Shown piece by piece: positions 16,917 through 26,055 of a DNA stretch of 55,900 nt; within the stretch, counting starts at the first letter, position 1, and each line of letters begins with the position of its first letter. A model generated the notes under the pieces. The model was not told the DNA's origin and ran no database searches. It saw only the letters and a program-made list of their open reading frames with translations. The position numbers were made by a program, and so were the translations under genes. The stretch comes from Colwellia marinimaniae. Its GTDB lineage: Bacteria > Pseudomonadota > Gammaproteobacteria > Enterobacterales > Alteromonadaceae. The DNA is taken from NCBI RefSeq assembly GCF_002207865.1, contig NZ_BDQM01000024.1, positions 1 through 55,900 of the forward strand, in the 5' to 3' direction.

Positions 16917-16967
16917 TATACCATTCAGCATAAAGAAGTGCTCACTTTCTTATACTGATTGGTATTA
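16917..16967. repeat. Palindromic repeat between motX and rnr
   Basis: A long imperfect hairpin: ATACCATTCAGCATAAAGAA pairs with TTTCTTATACTGATTGGTAT around a short centre. The arms resemble a palindromic unit common in intergenic regions of Alteromonadales, and this copy may also act as the motX transcript end. A TATACT box follows before rnr. Confidence 0.6.
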
Positions 16968-17031
16968 AGCTGCTTATTTAAACTTTATGGTATACTGGCA
17001 AGCAGTTATCCTTAAATACTGACCCTTTATA

Positions 17032-19515
17032 GTGACCTATAACGATCCACACGCTAAACGCGAAGCTAAAAAATACGATAAGCCAGTTGCCTCACGCGAA
17101 TTATTGCTATCAATCATCGAAAAATGCTCGCCACCACCTAGTTTCAATAGCCTGCTTAAAACACTAAAGTATGATGAAGAATACCAACTTATTGGTTTGA
17201 AACGTCGTTTACGCGCTATGGAAAATAGTGGTCAGTTAATTTTTAATAAATTTAAACAATACGCCTTGCCGGAAAAAAATAGCCTGTTAACCGGCAAAGT
17301 TATTGGCCATAGGGACGGTTTTGGTTTCTTTTCTCCGGATGATTCATCAATCACAGATAAAAAGGGCAAAGACTTTTATATTTCCTCCTATGAAATGCAG
17401 CGTGTTTTTCATGGTGATATTGTCCAAGCTATTTTAGTTGACCGTACCGATAGAAAAGGCCGTAAAGAAGTTAAAATTCTTGAAGTTATCGAACCCAGAA
17501 AAGCGCCCATAGTTGGACGCTTATATATCGACCATCATGTCTGTTCAGTTGTCCCTGAAGACAGTAAAATTAAACAAGAAGTGTTAATTGACCCACAAGC
17601 AAAAATGGGTGCTCGTCACGGTCAAATGGTGGTGGTGGAATTAGTACAAAGACCAACTAGACGTTCCCATGCTATTGGTAAAGTTATTGAAGTGTTAGGG
17701 GATCACCTTGCACCAGGCATGGAAATCGAAATCGCCTTACGTGCTCATGATCTACCACACCAATTTTCTCATACGGTACAAGCCGAAGTTGCGGGTATTG
17801 CAGATGAGGTCGAAGAGTCAGCTAAACTGCCACGCAAAGATTTACGAGACTTACCCTTAGTCACTATCGATGGTGAAGATGCCCGTGATTTTGATGATGC
17901 GGTCTATTGTCAGCCGAAAAAATCCGGTGGTTGGCGCTTATGGGTTGCTATTGCCGATGTTAGTTATTATGTAAAAGATGGCACAGACCTAGACGAGGAG
18001 GCAATATCCCGGGGTAATTCGGTTTACTTCCCCAGCCAAGTTATCCCTATGTTACCGGAGAAACTCTCTAATGGCTTATGTTCACTAAAACCGGATGTCG
18101 ACCGTTTATGTATGGTCTGTGAGATGACGGTAAGTGCGACTGGTAAGCTTTCAGGCAGTAAGTTTTACCCGGCAGTGATGCGTTCTCATGCTCGTTTTAC
18201 TTACACTCAAGTCGCCGCTATTCTTGACGGCGATGCAGACCTTTGTCAGGAATATCAAGGCTTAGTACCTGATTTGAAAAACCTTGAGCAAATGTATCAC
18301 GCGCTAACCGATGCCCGTCTTCAGCGTGGTGCCATCGCTTTTGAAACGCAAGAGTCTATTTTTATCTTTAATGAAGATAAAAAAATTCAAAGTGTTGAAG
18401 CACTTATTCGCAATGATGCTCATAAAATCATTGAAGAATGTATGATCTTGGCCAACGTAGCGACAGCAAAATTTATTGAAAAACATGAAATCCCTGGTTT
18501 ATTCCGCGTTCACGAAAAGCCCAATGAAGATAAGTACCGTAACTTTATTACTTACTTAAATGAGCTGGGCTTGTCAATGCCGGTCAAAGAAGAGCCGGAG
18601 CCAAGAGATTACGGTGATATCCTTGCGAAAGTGGCAGGTCGTCCGGATCAAGAGCTTATTCAAACCATGTTATTACGCTCAATGCGCCAAGCGGTTTATC
18701 AAAGTGATAACGAAGGACATTTTGGTTTAGCGCTGCCTTCATACAGTCATTTCACTTCACCTATTCGTCGCTACCCTGATTTAGTGGTGCATCGAGTCAT
18801 TAAAGCCATTCTTGAAAAATCAGCCAAAAGTGATGGCAATCAAGGCTTTTATCAATACTCCTTAGCAGAAGTGATTGAGCTGGGCGAACATTGCTCTATG
18901 ACCGAGCGACGCGCCGATGAAGCCACTCGCGATGTTGCTGATTGGCTCAAGTGTGAGTTTATGCAAGACCATGTTGGTGATACTTTTAACGGCGTTATTT
19001 CCACGGTGACTAACTTCGGCATGTTTGTTCGCTTACAAGATTTACATATTGAAGGTTTAGTCCATATCACCTCCCTTGGTCGTGATTTTTATCATTATGA
19101 TGATGTCCGTATGTGTTTAACGGGTGAAAATAGTGGTAATAAATACCGTGTTGGCGATGAAATTCGCGTGCAAGTTGCCGCAGTTAATCTGGATGAAAAG
19201 AAGATAGACTTACGACTTGAAGGTGTTGAGGGTGAAGGATCACCTCAAGGAAAGTCTAAAGGTAAAGGTAAGTCTAAAGGCAACTCTAAAAACAAGGGGG
19301 CTAGGCGCTCAACTTCAAACTCAACTGAGGCCAAGTCAGCAACTAGCTCGGGTGATCGCGCCAGTAAAGCCAAAAAAAGTAAAACTAAAGGCAAGTCTAA
19401 AGGTTCGACTAAAGATAAGCCGAAAGAGAAGAGTAAAGTAAAAAAGCGCAGTGCCCGTAAAAAACGCCCAGGGAAAAATGCCCGCAAGAGTACCAAGAGC
19501 AATACCACAACATAG
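17032..19515 (+). CDS. rnr: Ribonuclease R
   Basis: A processive 3'-5' exoribonuclease able to unwind structured RNA. The 827 residues comprise an N-terminal winged-helix (20-80), cold-shock domains (GHRDGFGFF...), an RNB catalytic domain with DGEDARDFDDAV (about 280-291, the metal-binding aspartates), SPIRRYPDLVVHRVI, and an S1 domain (about 640-720, GVISTVTNFGMFVRL). It ends in about 100 residues of very basic, low-complexity sequence rich in Lys, Ser and Gly, probably disordered and RNA or ribosome binding. The likely start is the GTG at 17032. It is followed by rlmB after 64 bases, the usual gammaproteobacterial pair. Confidence 0.96.
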   Translation: MTYNDPHAKREAKKYDKPVASRELLLSIIEKCSPPPSFNSLLKTLKYDEEYQLIGLKRRLRAMENSGQLIFNKFKQYALPEKNSLLTGKVIGHRDGFGFFSPDDSSITDKKGKDFYISSYEMQRVFHGDIVQAILVDRTDRKGRKEVKILEVIEPRKAPIVGRLYIDHHVCSVVPEDSKIKQEVLIDPQAKMGARHGQMVVVELVQRPTRRSHAIGKVIEVLGDHLAPGMEIEIALRAHDLPHQFSHTVQAEVAGIADEVEESAKLPRKDLRDLPLVTIDGEDARDFDDAVYCQPKKSGGWRLWVAIADVSYYVKDGTDLDEEAISRGNSVYFPSQVIPMLPEKLSNGLCSLKPDVDRLCMVCEMTVSATGKLSGSKFYPAVMRSHARFTYTQVAAILDGDADLCQEYQGLVPDLKNLEQMYHALTDARLQRGAIAFETQESIFIFNEDKKIQSVEALIRNDAHKIIEECMILANVATAKFIEKHEIPGLFRVHEKPNEDKYRNFITYLNELGLSMPVKEEPEPRDYGDILAKVAGRPDQELIQTMLLRSMRQAVYQSDNEGHFGLALPSYSHFTSPIRRYPDLVVHRVIKAILEKSAKSDGNQGFYQYSLAEVIELGEHCSMTERRADEATRDVADWLKCEFMQDHVGDTFNGVISTVTNFGMFVRLQDLHIEGLVHITSLGRDFYHYDDVRMCLTGENSGNKYRVGDEIRVQVAAVNLDEKKIDLRLEGVEGEGSPQGKSKGKGKSKGNSKNKGARRSTSNSTEAKSATSSGDRASKAKKSKTKGKSKGSTKDKPKEKSKVKKRSARKKRPGKNARKSTKSNTTT

Positions 19516-19579
19516 TGAAATAAACCCTATTACTTCGGTTATTAAACTTCGGTTATTAATTTAAAGACAGAGAAAGATC

Positions 19580-20335
19580 ATGGCAAAAAGTGAAGAGTTA
19601 GTTTTTGGTATTCATGCAGTTAATGCCTTAATAAACGTAGCACCAGAGCGTTTTATTGAAATTTGGCTATTAAAAGGTCGTGAAGATGATCGCATGATGC
19701 CCATCATAAATTTAACTCGTAAATACGGAATTGGTACTCAATTGGTCAGTCGTAAAGTACTGGATGAAAAAAGTGAAGGTGAACAGCACCAAGGCGTAGT
19801 TGCTCGTGTTAGACCCGGCAAAACCTACACCGAAAATGATCTAGATGACATTTTACAAGCCGCAAAGAAAAAAGGTGTTCCGCCATTTCTGCTTATCTTA
19901 GATGGTGTAACCGACCCGCATAACCTAGGTGCTTGTTTACGTAATGCTGATGCTGCTGGCGTACAAGCCATCATAGTACCAAAAGACAATGCCGCACAAA
20001 TAACCCCAACCGTGCGTAAAGTTGCCGTCGGAGCGGTAGAGAGTGTGCCTTTAGTGCAAGTCACTAACTTATCAAGAACGATGAAATACCTGCAACAGCA
20101 AGGTGTATGGATTGTTGGCACTGCAGGGGAAACTGATACCTGCTTATATGATGTCAAACTTTCTGGTCCTATGGCACTGGTTATGGGCGCTGAAGGTAAA
20201 GGTATGCGCCGATTGACTCGTGAAAATTGTGATCAATTAGTTAAGTTGCCTATGGCGGGGAGTGTTTCAAGTTTGAATGTATCAGTGGCAACAGGTATTT
20301 GTCTGTTTGAAATGGTACGCCAACGTTTAGTTTAA
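19580..20335 (+). CDS. rlmB: 23S rRNA (guanosine-2'-O-)-methyltransferase RlmB
   Basis: A SPOUT-class enzyme that methylates G2251 of 23S rRNA. 251 residues. The N-terminal substrate-binding part begins [12 protein letters not shown]. The SpoU knot motifs are [40 protein letters not shown] and [18 protein letters not shown]. It is downstream of rnr and likely in the same operon; the ribosome site AGAGAAAG precedes the ATG. Between rnr and rlmB a 14-base unit (ACTTCGGTTATTAA) is repeated twice. A strong terminator follows. Confidence 0.96.
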   Translation: MAKSEELVFGIHAVNALINVAPERFIEIWLLKGREDDRMMPIINLTRKYGIGTQLVSRKVLDEKSEGEQHQGVVARVRPGKTYTENDLDDILQAAKKKGVPPFLLILDGVTDPHNLGACLRNADAAGVQAIIVPKDNAAQITPTVRKVAVGAVESVPLVQVTNLSRTMKYLQQQGVWIVGTAGETDTCLYDVKLSGPMALVMGAEGKGMRRLTRENCDQLVKLPMAGSVSSLNVSVATGICLFEMVRQRLV

Positions 20336-20426
20336 TGGTGGCGTCACTAAGGACTGTGAACCTTTATAAAAAGCAAGCTTACTAAGGGTTATTGAGCCAG
20401 TACAAGACAAAGGTGTAGAGATAAAA

Positions 20427-20455
20427 AAGGCTTATTGTTGGTAACAATAAGCCTT
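20427..20455. terminator. Rho-independent terminator after rlmB
   Basis: A 13-bp stem AAGGCTTATTGTT / AACAATAAGCCTT with a three-base loop is followed by a T-tract and preceded by an A-tract. It is placed between convergent rlmB and fbp and can serve both. A further 9-bp stem (AACTCGGCT / AGCCGAGTT) lies between it and the fbp stop. Confidence 0.92.
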
Positions 20456-20553
20456 TTTATTGGCTCTATTTTCTCAGTCAGTATTTTACTGAGCAGTTTT
20501 AATTAACGCGAACTCGGCTACATGGCTCTTCCTTACCTTAAGCCGAGTTGAGG

Positions 20554-21522
20554 TTATTTATAGTAGCTTAAACATTTTTCTACTTCGTTTTTAGAGCCCA
20601 TAATAACTTCAACACGTTGATGTATGCTATCGGGTTCAATATCCATAATACGGCCTTGACTAGTCATGGCTAAACCGCCAGCTTGTTCAAGTAAAAATGC
20701 CATCGGATTGGCTTCATACATTAAACGTAGCTTGTATGGTTGCTCTGCTTTTCTGCTATCAGCTGGGTAAGTGAAAATACCACCGCGACATAATACTCGA
20801 TGAATATCACCCACCATGGCCGCAATCCAGCGCATATTAAAGTTTTTACCACGTGGACCGGTATCACCAGCGAGTAAATCACTAATGTAGTTTTGCATTG
20901 GTGCTTGCCAAAAACGTTGGTTTGACATGTTAATGGCAAACTCTTGCGTATCGGTAGGTACTTGCACATTACGTTCTACTAATAAGTAACCACCATGTGT
21001 TCTATCTAAGACATAAAAGTGTGTACCACTACCTGTGGTCATCACTAACATAGTTGATGGGCCATAAAGCACATAACCAGCACAAATTTGGCTATTACCT
21101 GCTTGTTTGAACATATCATCATCACCAGCAGCAATATCTGTAGGTGCTTCATGAATGGAGAAAATAGTACCAATTAATGAATTGATATCGATGTTCGAGC
21201 TACCATCAAGGGGATCAAAAGAAACAATATATTTACCGTTTTCATCACCAGCAACTGAATGGTCTTCTTCTTCTGATGAAATGGCTTTAACAAAACCAGA
21301 TTCAAGTAAGATATCTTTAAATAAATCATTAGCAATCACATCTAATTTTTTCTGCACTTCACCTTGAATGTTTTCATCCAAGGTTGAGCCCATGACATCA
21401 CCTAAGTGGCCTTGGCTAACACGAAACGAAATCTCTTTCGTGGCAGCTAAAATAGTTTTTATTAATGAAATTAAATCAAGAGGTACATTGTCTTGACGTA
21501 AAGCTGGGGCTAGTCGTTGCAT
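20554..21522 (-). CDS. fbp: Fructose-1,6-bisphosphatase class 1
   Basis: The gluconeogenic phosphatase converting fructose-1,6-bisphosphate to fructose-6-phosphate. 322 residues, the class 1 length. Motifs: metal site [29 protein letters not shown], the sugar-phosphate site RYVGSMVAD-equivalent seen here as [20 protein letters not shown], and [20 protein letters not shown]. The start is supported by TTTAGGTAACC upstream. It is a single gene, with a long repeat-bearing region upstream. Confidence 0.95.
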   Translation of the reverse strand: MQRLAPALRQDNVPLDLISLIKTILAATKEISFRVSQGHLGDVMGSTLDENIQGEVQKKLDVIANDLFKDILLESGFVKAISSEEEDHSVAGDENGKYIVSFDPLDGSSNIDINSLIGTIFSIHEAPTDIAAGDDDMFKQAGNSQICAGYVLYGPSTMLVMTTGSGTHFYVLDRTHGGYLLVERNVQVPTDTQEFAINMSNQRFWQAPMQNYISDLLAGDTGPRGKNFNMRWIAAMVGDIHRVLCRGGIFTYPADSRKAEQPYKLRLMYEANPMAFLLEQAGGLAMTSQGRIMDIEPDSIHQRVEVIMGSKNEVEKCLSYYK

Positions 21523-21690
21523 TAGGTTACCTAAATTACTTTTAAAGTTGATTGGCTAAGTTTGAATTAGTTTGGCGGTATCAATTTACCCGAGAACAAG
21601 GCAAATTTTACCGACTAATATCTAAGACAAAGTCGTCTCATGTTTCATCTAATCATTTGAAGCGACTTATATGCCGGTACCGTTGAAAGA

Positions 21691-21992
21691 GCACTTTGCA
21701 ACATGCATCTTGATTGGTAGCGGCTATTTATACCCGTAACCATTCAATATGCATGTTTCAGAGTGCTTGAGCAATTTCAATGCAAGGCGCTGTGATGAAA
21801 TAATGGTTGTTCCATTATGAGTTACAGCAACGATGAAGTGATGTTGCTCAAACGCTTCTTCGATGGGTTTAAATTGACTTTATACCGCGTTAAATAATGA
21901 AACCATAGCATGACTATGCTTCAATTATTTTCCTTGCCTAAAGCCATTTTAATTCCCACTGAAATCGAGCACTTTGAATGGTGACGGGTATA
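21691..21992. repeat. MITE-like element (264 bp) with an inverted partial copy forming a long hairpin
   Basis: The main element runs from TATACCCGTAACCATTCAA (21729) to its inverted end TTGAATGGTGACGGGTATA (ending 21992). Directly before it, 21691-21723 is an inverted partial copy of the element's left end, so 21691-21766 forms a hairpin with arms of about 33 bases (GCACTTTGCAACATGCAT pairing with ATGCATGTTTCAGAGTGC). A smaller hairpin (ATAATGG / CCATTAT) is internal. There is no ORF. It occupies most of the 528-bp gap between fbp and the EamA gene. Confidence 0.7.
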
Positions 21993-22050
21993 TTATAGCA
22001 AGTTTGTCCTTTGCTTTAACATGCCTATCGGGATTAATTTAAGTGTTTTG

Positions 22051-22968
22051 CTACACTTCTCTGGTTTTTAAACGGCTAAAACTGAAACGTTTTAATATTC
22101 CCGGGTTGGCTAGTACCACCAAATTACCCGCTAACATTAAGCCTAAGCCAATAAAAGTATAATTATCCCAAGTAAAACCTTCGACCACGCTTGAAATAAC
22201 CACGGCAACGGCAGGAAACATAATCGTCGTATAAGATGCTTTATGAGCGCCAATACGCGCCAGTAACGTTAAGTAACAACCAAAAGCGATAACTGAACCA
22301 AATATTGATAAATATAATAATGAACTAATATAGGGCAGGGTATAAGAGAAGTTAAACTCTTGACCTTGAACAAGTGCTACCACTAACATAAATAAACAGC
22401 CATATAACATACCCCAAGCAGTGGCAGGTAATACCGGCATATTATTATGCTGATTTTTAATTGAAATCATGTTGCCGGTAGAAGCAAATAGAACACCAAT
22501 GAAACACAAGCCTAGGCCCAATAAGGTATTGTCAGCAAACTCGACATTGCTTATTTGTGGCCAAAATAGCGTGATAATGCCGACTAAACCGAGGGCAGCC
22601 CCAAGATAAACTTGGCTAGGAATACGGGTTTTAAACCAAAGGCGAGCATTAAGTATATTGACTATCATCAGGGTCGAAAACGCAATACTTGTTAAGGCCG
22701 AATTAATATATGTTTGCGCGTTATAAAGCAAATAATAGTTACAACCAAATAAGGTCAAACCAAAGGCTAATAGTTGCAGATGCTGTTTGGCCGAAAATGA
22801 CAGTGGTAATTTTTTAAAACGACAATAAGCAAACATGACTAACGCGGCTAAACCAAAGCGATAAACAATAGATACTTCAGCGGCTACCTCACCTAATTGA
22901 TAATTAATAGCGATCCAAGTTGAGCCCCAAATAATTACCGTAATTATATATAAAATACTATTGCTCAT
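22051..22968 (-). CDS. EamA/DMT-superfamily transporter
   Basis: 305 residues with ten predicted hydrophobic helices in two EamA repeats, starting ILYIITVIIWGSTWIAINY, the usual DMT opening. The second half has GSVIAFGCYLTLLARIGAHKA and TTIMFPAVAVVISSVVEG, typical of RhaT/EamA exporters. The substrate cannot be read from sequence. The ribosome site AAGGTG is present. It is divergent from a MocR-type regulator, a pairing common for MocR genes, and likely controlled by it through the site near 23049. Confidence 0.88.
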   Translation of the reverse strand: MSNSILYIITVIIWGSTWIAINYQLGEVAAEVSIVYRFGLAALVMFAYCRFKKLPLSFSAKQHLQLLAFGLTLFGCNYYLLYNAQTYINSALTSIAFSTLMIVNILNARLWFKTRIPSQVYLGAALGLVGIITLFWPQISNVEFADNTLLGLGLCFIGVLFASTGNMISIKNQHNNMPVLPATAWGMLYGCLFMLVVALVQGQEFNFSYTLPYISSLLYLSIFGSVIAFGCYLTLLARIGAHKASYTTIMFPAVAVVISSVVEGFTWDNYTFIGLGLMLAGNLVVLANPGILKRFSFSRLKTREV

Positions 22969-23048
22969 TAACTTTTACACCTTATAACTGGGATATAACT
23001 GGATAAAAGTGACATTGTAATGATAATTTGATTTAATGACATGTACAG

Positions 23049-23077
23049 AAAACTGAAAATGTAACCTATACAGTTTA
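23049..23077. promoter_or_regulatory. Inverted repeat and promoter between EamA and MocR genes
   Basis: AAAACTG (23049-23055) and CAGTTT (23071-23076) form an inverted repeat, followed by a TATAAT box at 23082-23087 in the mocR direction. A direct repeat is also visible (TGTACAG and TATACAG). One half-site lies just before the -10 box, as expected for autoregulation by the adjacent MocR protein. Confidence 0.45.
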
Positions 23078-23112
23078 TGCTTATAATCAAGGCGTATACT
23101 ATGAGAAAATAG

Positions 23113-24618
23113 ATGAAGTTATTAGATAAAAGTTCTTCGGCATATTTGTATCAGCAAGTGATTGATTTTATCAAGCACCAGCAAAAAATTGGTGCGTTGC
23201 AACCCGGTGATAAATTGCCTAGTCTACGAAAATTAAGCCGCCAGTTCGAAATCAGTGTTCCAACAGTGAAACAAGCATATATTGAATTAGAGCGACAAGG
23301 GCGGGTAAGTGCCAGGCCACAGTCGGGTTATTATCTACAAGCGGCACAAGCAAGAACATTAAAACCCAGGCCAGCCAAATGGTCACAATGCAAGCCAGCA
23401 GAAGTAAAAGGGCGTAGCATGATCGAGCAAGTTCATGCCGCTGTGCATTTACCTAATACAGTGGCCTTGGGCATCTCTAATCCTATTCAGGCACACCCAC
23501 CCGACAAGACCCTTGCCAGATTAATGCGCTCGGTGTTAAGTAAAGTATCAGAAAAAGCAGTGAGTTATGGCCCAGTTACCGGTGATGCCAAGTTACGTAT
23601 GCAGCTGGCATTCAGGTATCAAGATCAAGGTGTTGATATACATCCAGATGATATTGTTATCACTAATGGTGCCCAAGAAGCATTATCTATTGCGCTGCAA
23701 TGTGTCGCCCAACGCGGTGATATTATTGCCATCGAATCGCCGTGTTTTTTTGGCATTATCGAATTGATTGAAACCTTGGGCATGAAAGCCTTAGAAGTCT
23801 ATACCTGTACCGAAGACGGTGTTGGTTTTGATGAGTTATCACAGGCCATTGGCCAACATAAGATAGCCGCCTGTTTATTTTCTACGGCAATAAATAATCC
23901 GCTTGGTTCAATGAAGTCAGATGAGCAACGTCAAGCTATGGTGATGCTATTAGAGCAGCATAATATCCCCTTGATTGAAGATGATGTTTATAGCGAGATA
24001 TATTTTACCGACAAAAAGCCGAAACCGGCTCAGCTTTACTCTGAAAAGGGTCTAGTGATGACCTGTTCGTCATTTTCAAAAACAGCCGCACCAGGTTATC
24101 GCATTGGTTGGTTGTTGCCAGGTAAGTTTGAGGAACAAGCTAAGCGCATTAAGCGGGCACAATCCTGTTCTACCTCAATGTTGCAGCAGTTGACCTTAAA
24201 TGAATACTTGCTCAGCGGCGATTATGATCGCCATCTTTGTGTCTTGAGAAAAAACCTAGCGTATAACTGTGAACGCATGCGGGCGTCAATTGCGGAACAC
24301 TTTCCTAAAGAGGTGTGTATTTCAAAACCCCAAGGGGGCAGTGTGCTGTGGCTGCGTTGTCAATCACATGTCAATACCGGTGAGTTTTTTCAACAGGCTT
24401 TAGACCAAGGGGTAAGTTTTGCCCCAGGAGCAATATTTTCTCCCTCAGGAAAATATCAAAACTACATGCGAGTCAGCTTTGGCGTGCAATGGGGCGAGGA
24501 GGTTGAAACGGCGATTAAAACATTAGGTGCATTGGTGTTTGAATTCACTAGTCAGCAAAAAATATTACTTGCAACGCAGCAAAAACAACCGCACAGCAAA
24601 ACAGCCAAGTTGGTGTAA
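23113..24618 (+). CDS. MocR-family transcriptional regulator (GntR HTH plus aminotransferase domain)
   Basis: 501 residues. The N-terminal GntR winged helix (about 8-75) includes LQPGDKLPSLRKLSRQFEIS and TVKQAYIELERQGRV. A linker follows, then a fold-type I aminotransferase-like domain (about 110-480) with ITNGAQEALSIALQ, DDVYSEIYF and the PLP lysine K323 in SSFSKTAAPGYRIGW. MocR proteins use PLP or its adducts as effector. The gene is divergent from an EamA exporter and 5 bases upstream of a Bcr/CflA exporter, suggesting control of amino acid, vitamin B6 or drug efflux. The substrate is unknown. Confidence 0.9.
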   Translation: MKLLDKSSSAYLYQQVIDFIKHQQKIGALQPGDKLPSLRKLSRQFEISVPTVKQAYIELERQGRVSARPQSGYYLQAAQARTLKPRPAKWSQCKPAEVKGRSMIEQVHAAVHLPNTVALGISNPIQAHPPDKTLARLMRSVLSKVSEKAVSYGPVTGDAKLRMQLAFRYQDQGVDIHPDDIVITNGAQEALSIALQCVAQRGDIIAIESPCFFGIIELIETLGMKALEVYTCTEDGVGFDELSQAIGQHKIAACLFSTAINNPLGSMKSDEQRQAMVMLLEQHNIPLIEDDVYSEIYFTDKKPKPAQLYSEKGLVMTCSSFSKTAAPGYRIGWLLPGKFEEQAKRIKRAQSCSTSMLQQLTLNEYLLSGDYDRHLCVLRKNLAYNCERMRASIAEHFPKEVCISKPQGGSVLWLRCQSHVNTGEFFQQALDQGVSFAPGAIFSPSGKYQNYMRVSFGVQWGEEVETAIKTLGALVFEFTSQQKILLATQQKQPHSKTAKLV

Positions 24619-24623
24619 GGGTT

Positions 24624-25862
24624 ATGACAACACAACTTAAAGTCTCTTTAAAGTTATTATTGCCGCTATTGGCGGCTGTTTTAGCGATTTCTCCGCTTGC
24701 TGTTGATATGTACCTGCCGGCAATGCCAGCCTTGGCTGAGCACTTAAATACGCCAATGAGCATGATACAAAATAGCTTGAGTGTTTATTTACTTGGCTAT
24801 GCCTTGGGCTTGATTTTATTTGGCCCTATGGCGGATAAATATTCGCGCCGAAAATTAGTCATACTCGGCATTGGCGGTTTTGTTATTTGCAGTTTATTAC
24901 TGCCTATGGTCAGTAATATTGAGCAATTTTTAACGGTCAGGTTTATGCAGGCCTTTATTAGTAGCGCGGCAACTGTGGTAGTACCGGGTGCTGTGCGTGA
25001 ATATTACGGTAAAGACACTGCTAAAGGGCTTTCTTATGTCAGTATGATCATGATGTTAGCACCTATGGTAGCGCCCGGTATTGGCAGTGTGTTATTGCTA
25101 ACTCATAGCTGGCAGCTGATTTTTTATGTACTAGCGGCTTATAGCTTTATCGTCTTGTTGTTAGTGATGAAGTATTTACCTGATGCCGGCAGTATTGCTA
25201 GTGTAGGAGCTGAAAAAAAAACCATTAAAGTAAAAGTGCAATTGAGCTTTATTCACCGTTATAAAATTGTTTTAGGCAATGTTGAGGCAAGGTTAGATAT
25301 TATTACTTCAATGATGATATCACTGGCTTTCTTTGCTTACATTACCGCTATCCCTTATGTGTATTTAAAGGTTTTTGCTGTCTCTGAGTACAGCTTTAGT
25401 TTGTTATTCGCGTTAAATATTTTCGCCTTAATGATTGCACATTTTACCAATACCCGCTTTGTCGTGCACAAAGGCTCTCGAACTATGTTGCGTTGTGGTT
25501 TAAGCCTTGCAGTCTTTGCTGCCACAGCTTTAGCATTGGTGAATGTATTACAATTACCCTTAGTGTATACCGTGGTGGCGATTTTTCCGTTAATGGGCAG
25601 TATCTCCTTGATCGCGGTAAATAGTGATGCTTTAATTCTTACCAAATTTCCCGAACACTCGGGTACGGTTACCGCAGTAATAGGTACCCTTCGTTGGGGC
25701 ATTGGCGCTTTAGCTGGTCCTATTCTGGCGTTTTTCTATGATGGCAGCGCTAAGCCGTTTGCCTTGTTAATGTTATTCGCGGTATTGGTAGTGTTATGCT
25801 GTCAGTTAATTGTATGGTTTAACAATAAAAGTAAATCAACAAAAATTAACTCTGCTCTATAA
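24624..25862 (+). CDS. Bcr/CflA-family MFS efflux transporter
   Basis: 412 residues with twelve membrane helices. The N-terminus LLAAVLAISPLAVDMYLPAM is the Bcr/CflA hallmark, and the motif A loop GPMADKYSRRKLVILG lies between helices 2 and 3. VVVPGAVREYYGKDTAKGLSY and MLAPMVAPGIGSVLL match the drug/H+ antiporter motif C region. It starts 5 bases after the MocR gene and so is in the same operon. It is likely an exporter of a small molecule; no specificity can be read. Confidence 0.9.
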   Translation: MTTQLKVSLKLLLPLLAAVLAISPLAVDMYLPAMPALAEHLNTPMSMIQNSLSVYLLGYALGLILFGPMADKYSRRKLVILGIGGFVICSLLLPMVSNIEQFLTVRFMQAFISSAATVVVPGAVREYYGKDTAKGLSYVSMIMMLAPMVAPGIGSVLLLTHSWQLIFYVLAAYSFIVLLLVMKYLPDAGSIASVGAEKKTIKVKVQLSFIHRYKIVLGNVEARLDIITSMMISLAFFAYITAIPYVYLKVFAVSEYSFSLLFALNIFALMIAHFTNTRFVVHKGSRTMLRCGLSLAVFAATALALVNVLQLPLVYTVVAIFPLMGSISLIAVNSDALILTKFPEHSGTVTAVIGTLRWGIGALAGPILAFFYDGSAKPFALLMLFAVLVVLCCQLIVWFNNKSKSTKINSAL

Positions 25863-25900
25863 TACTATCTTCTATACGGTAATCGTCTGATTTAAAAGAA

Positions 25901-26000
25901 AGTATTGCTGAAGTGATAAAAGCGAGTTTCACAAGCAAGGATGCTTGTGTGAAGCCCCATGGATGGGTTTATGCGTCTCGCTTGTTTACTCAGCAACACC
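25901..26000. repeat. Dispersed ~100-bp palindromic element, complete copy
   Basis: Left end AGTATTGCTGAAGTGATAAA and right end CTCGCTTGTTTACTCAGCAA are imperfect inverted repeats. The interior has two small hairpins, CACAAGCA/TGCTTGTG and CCCCATGGATGGG. The left end matches window positions 1-40 in the other orientation. It lies between the Bcr/CflA gene and elbB. Confidence 0.7.
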
Positions 26001-26055
26001 AAATTACAACAGAGACAAAGCGTTAGTCAATACAGTTAAATACAAAGGATAAATA

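Noticed and set aside
19217..19508. Lys- or Leu-rich open frames inside the 3' part of rnr
   Set aside because: They are alternative frames of the low-complexity basic tail of RNase R.
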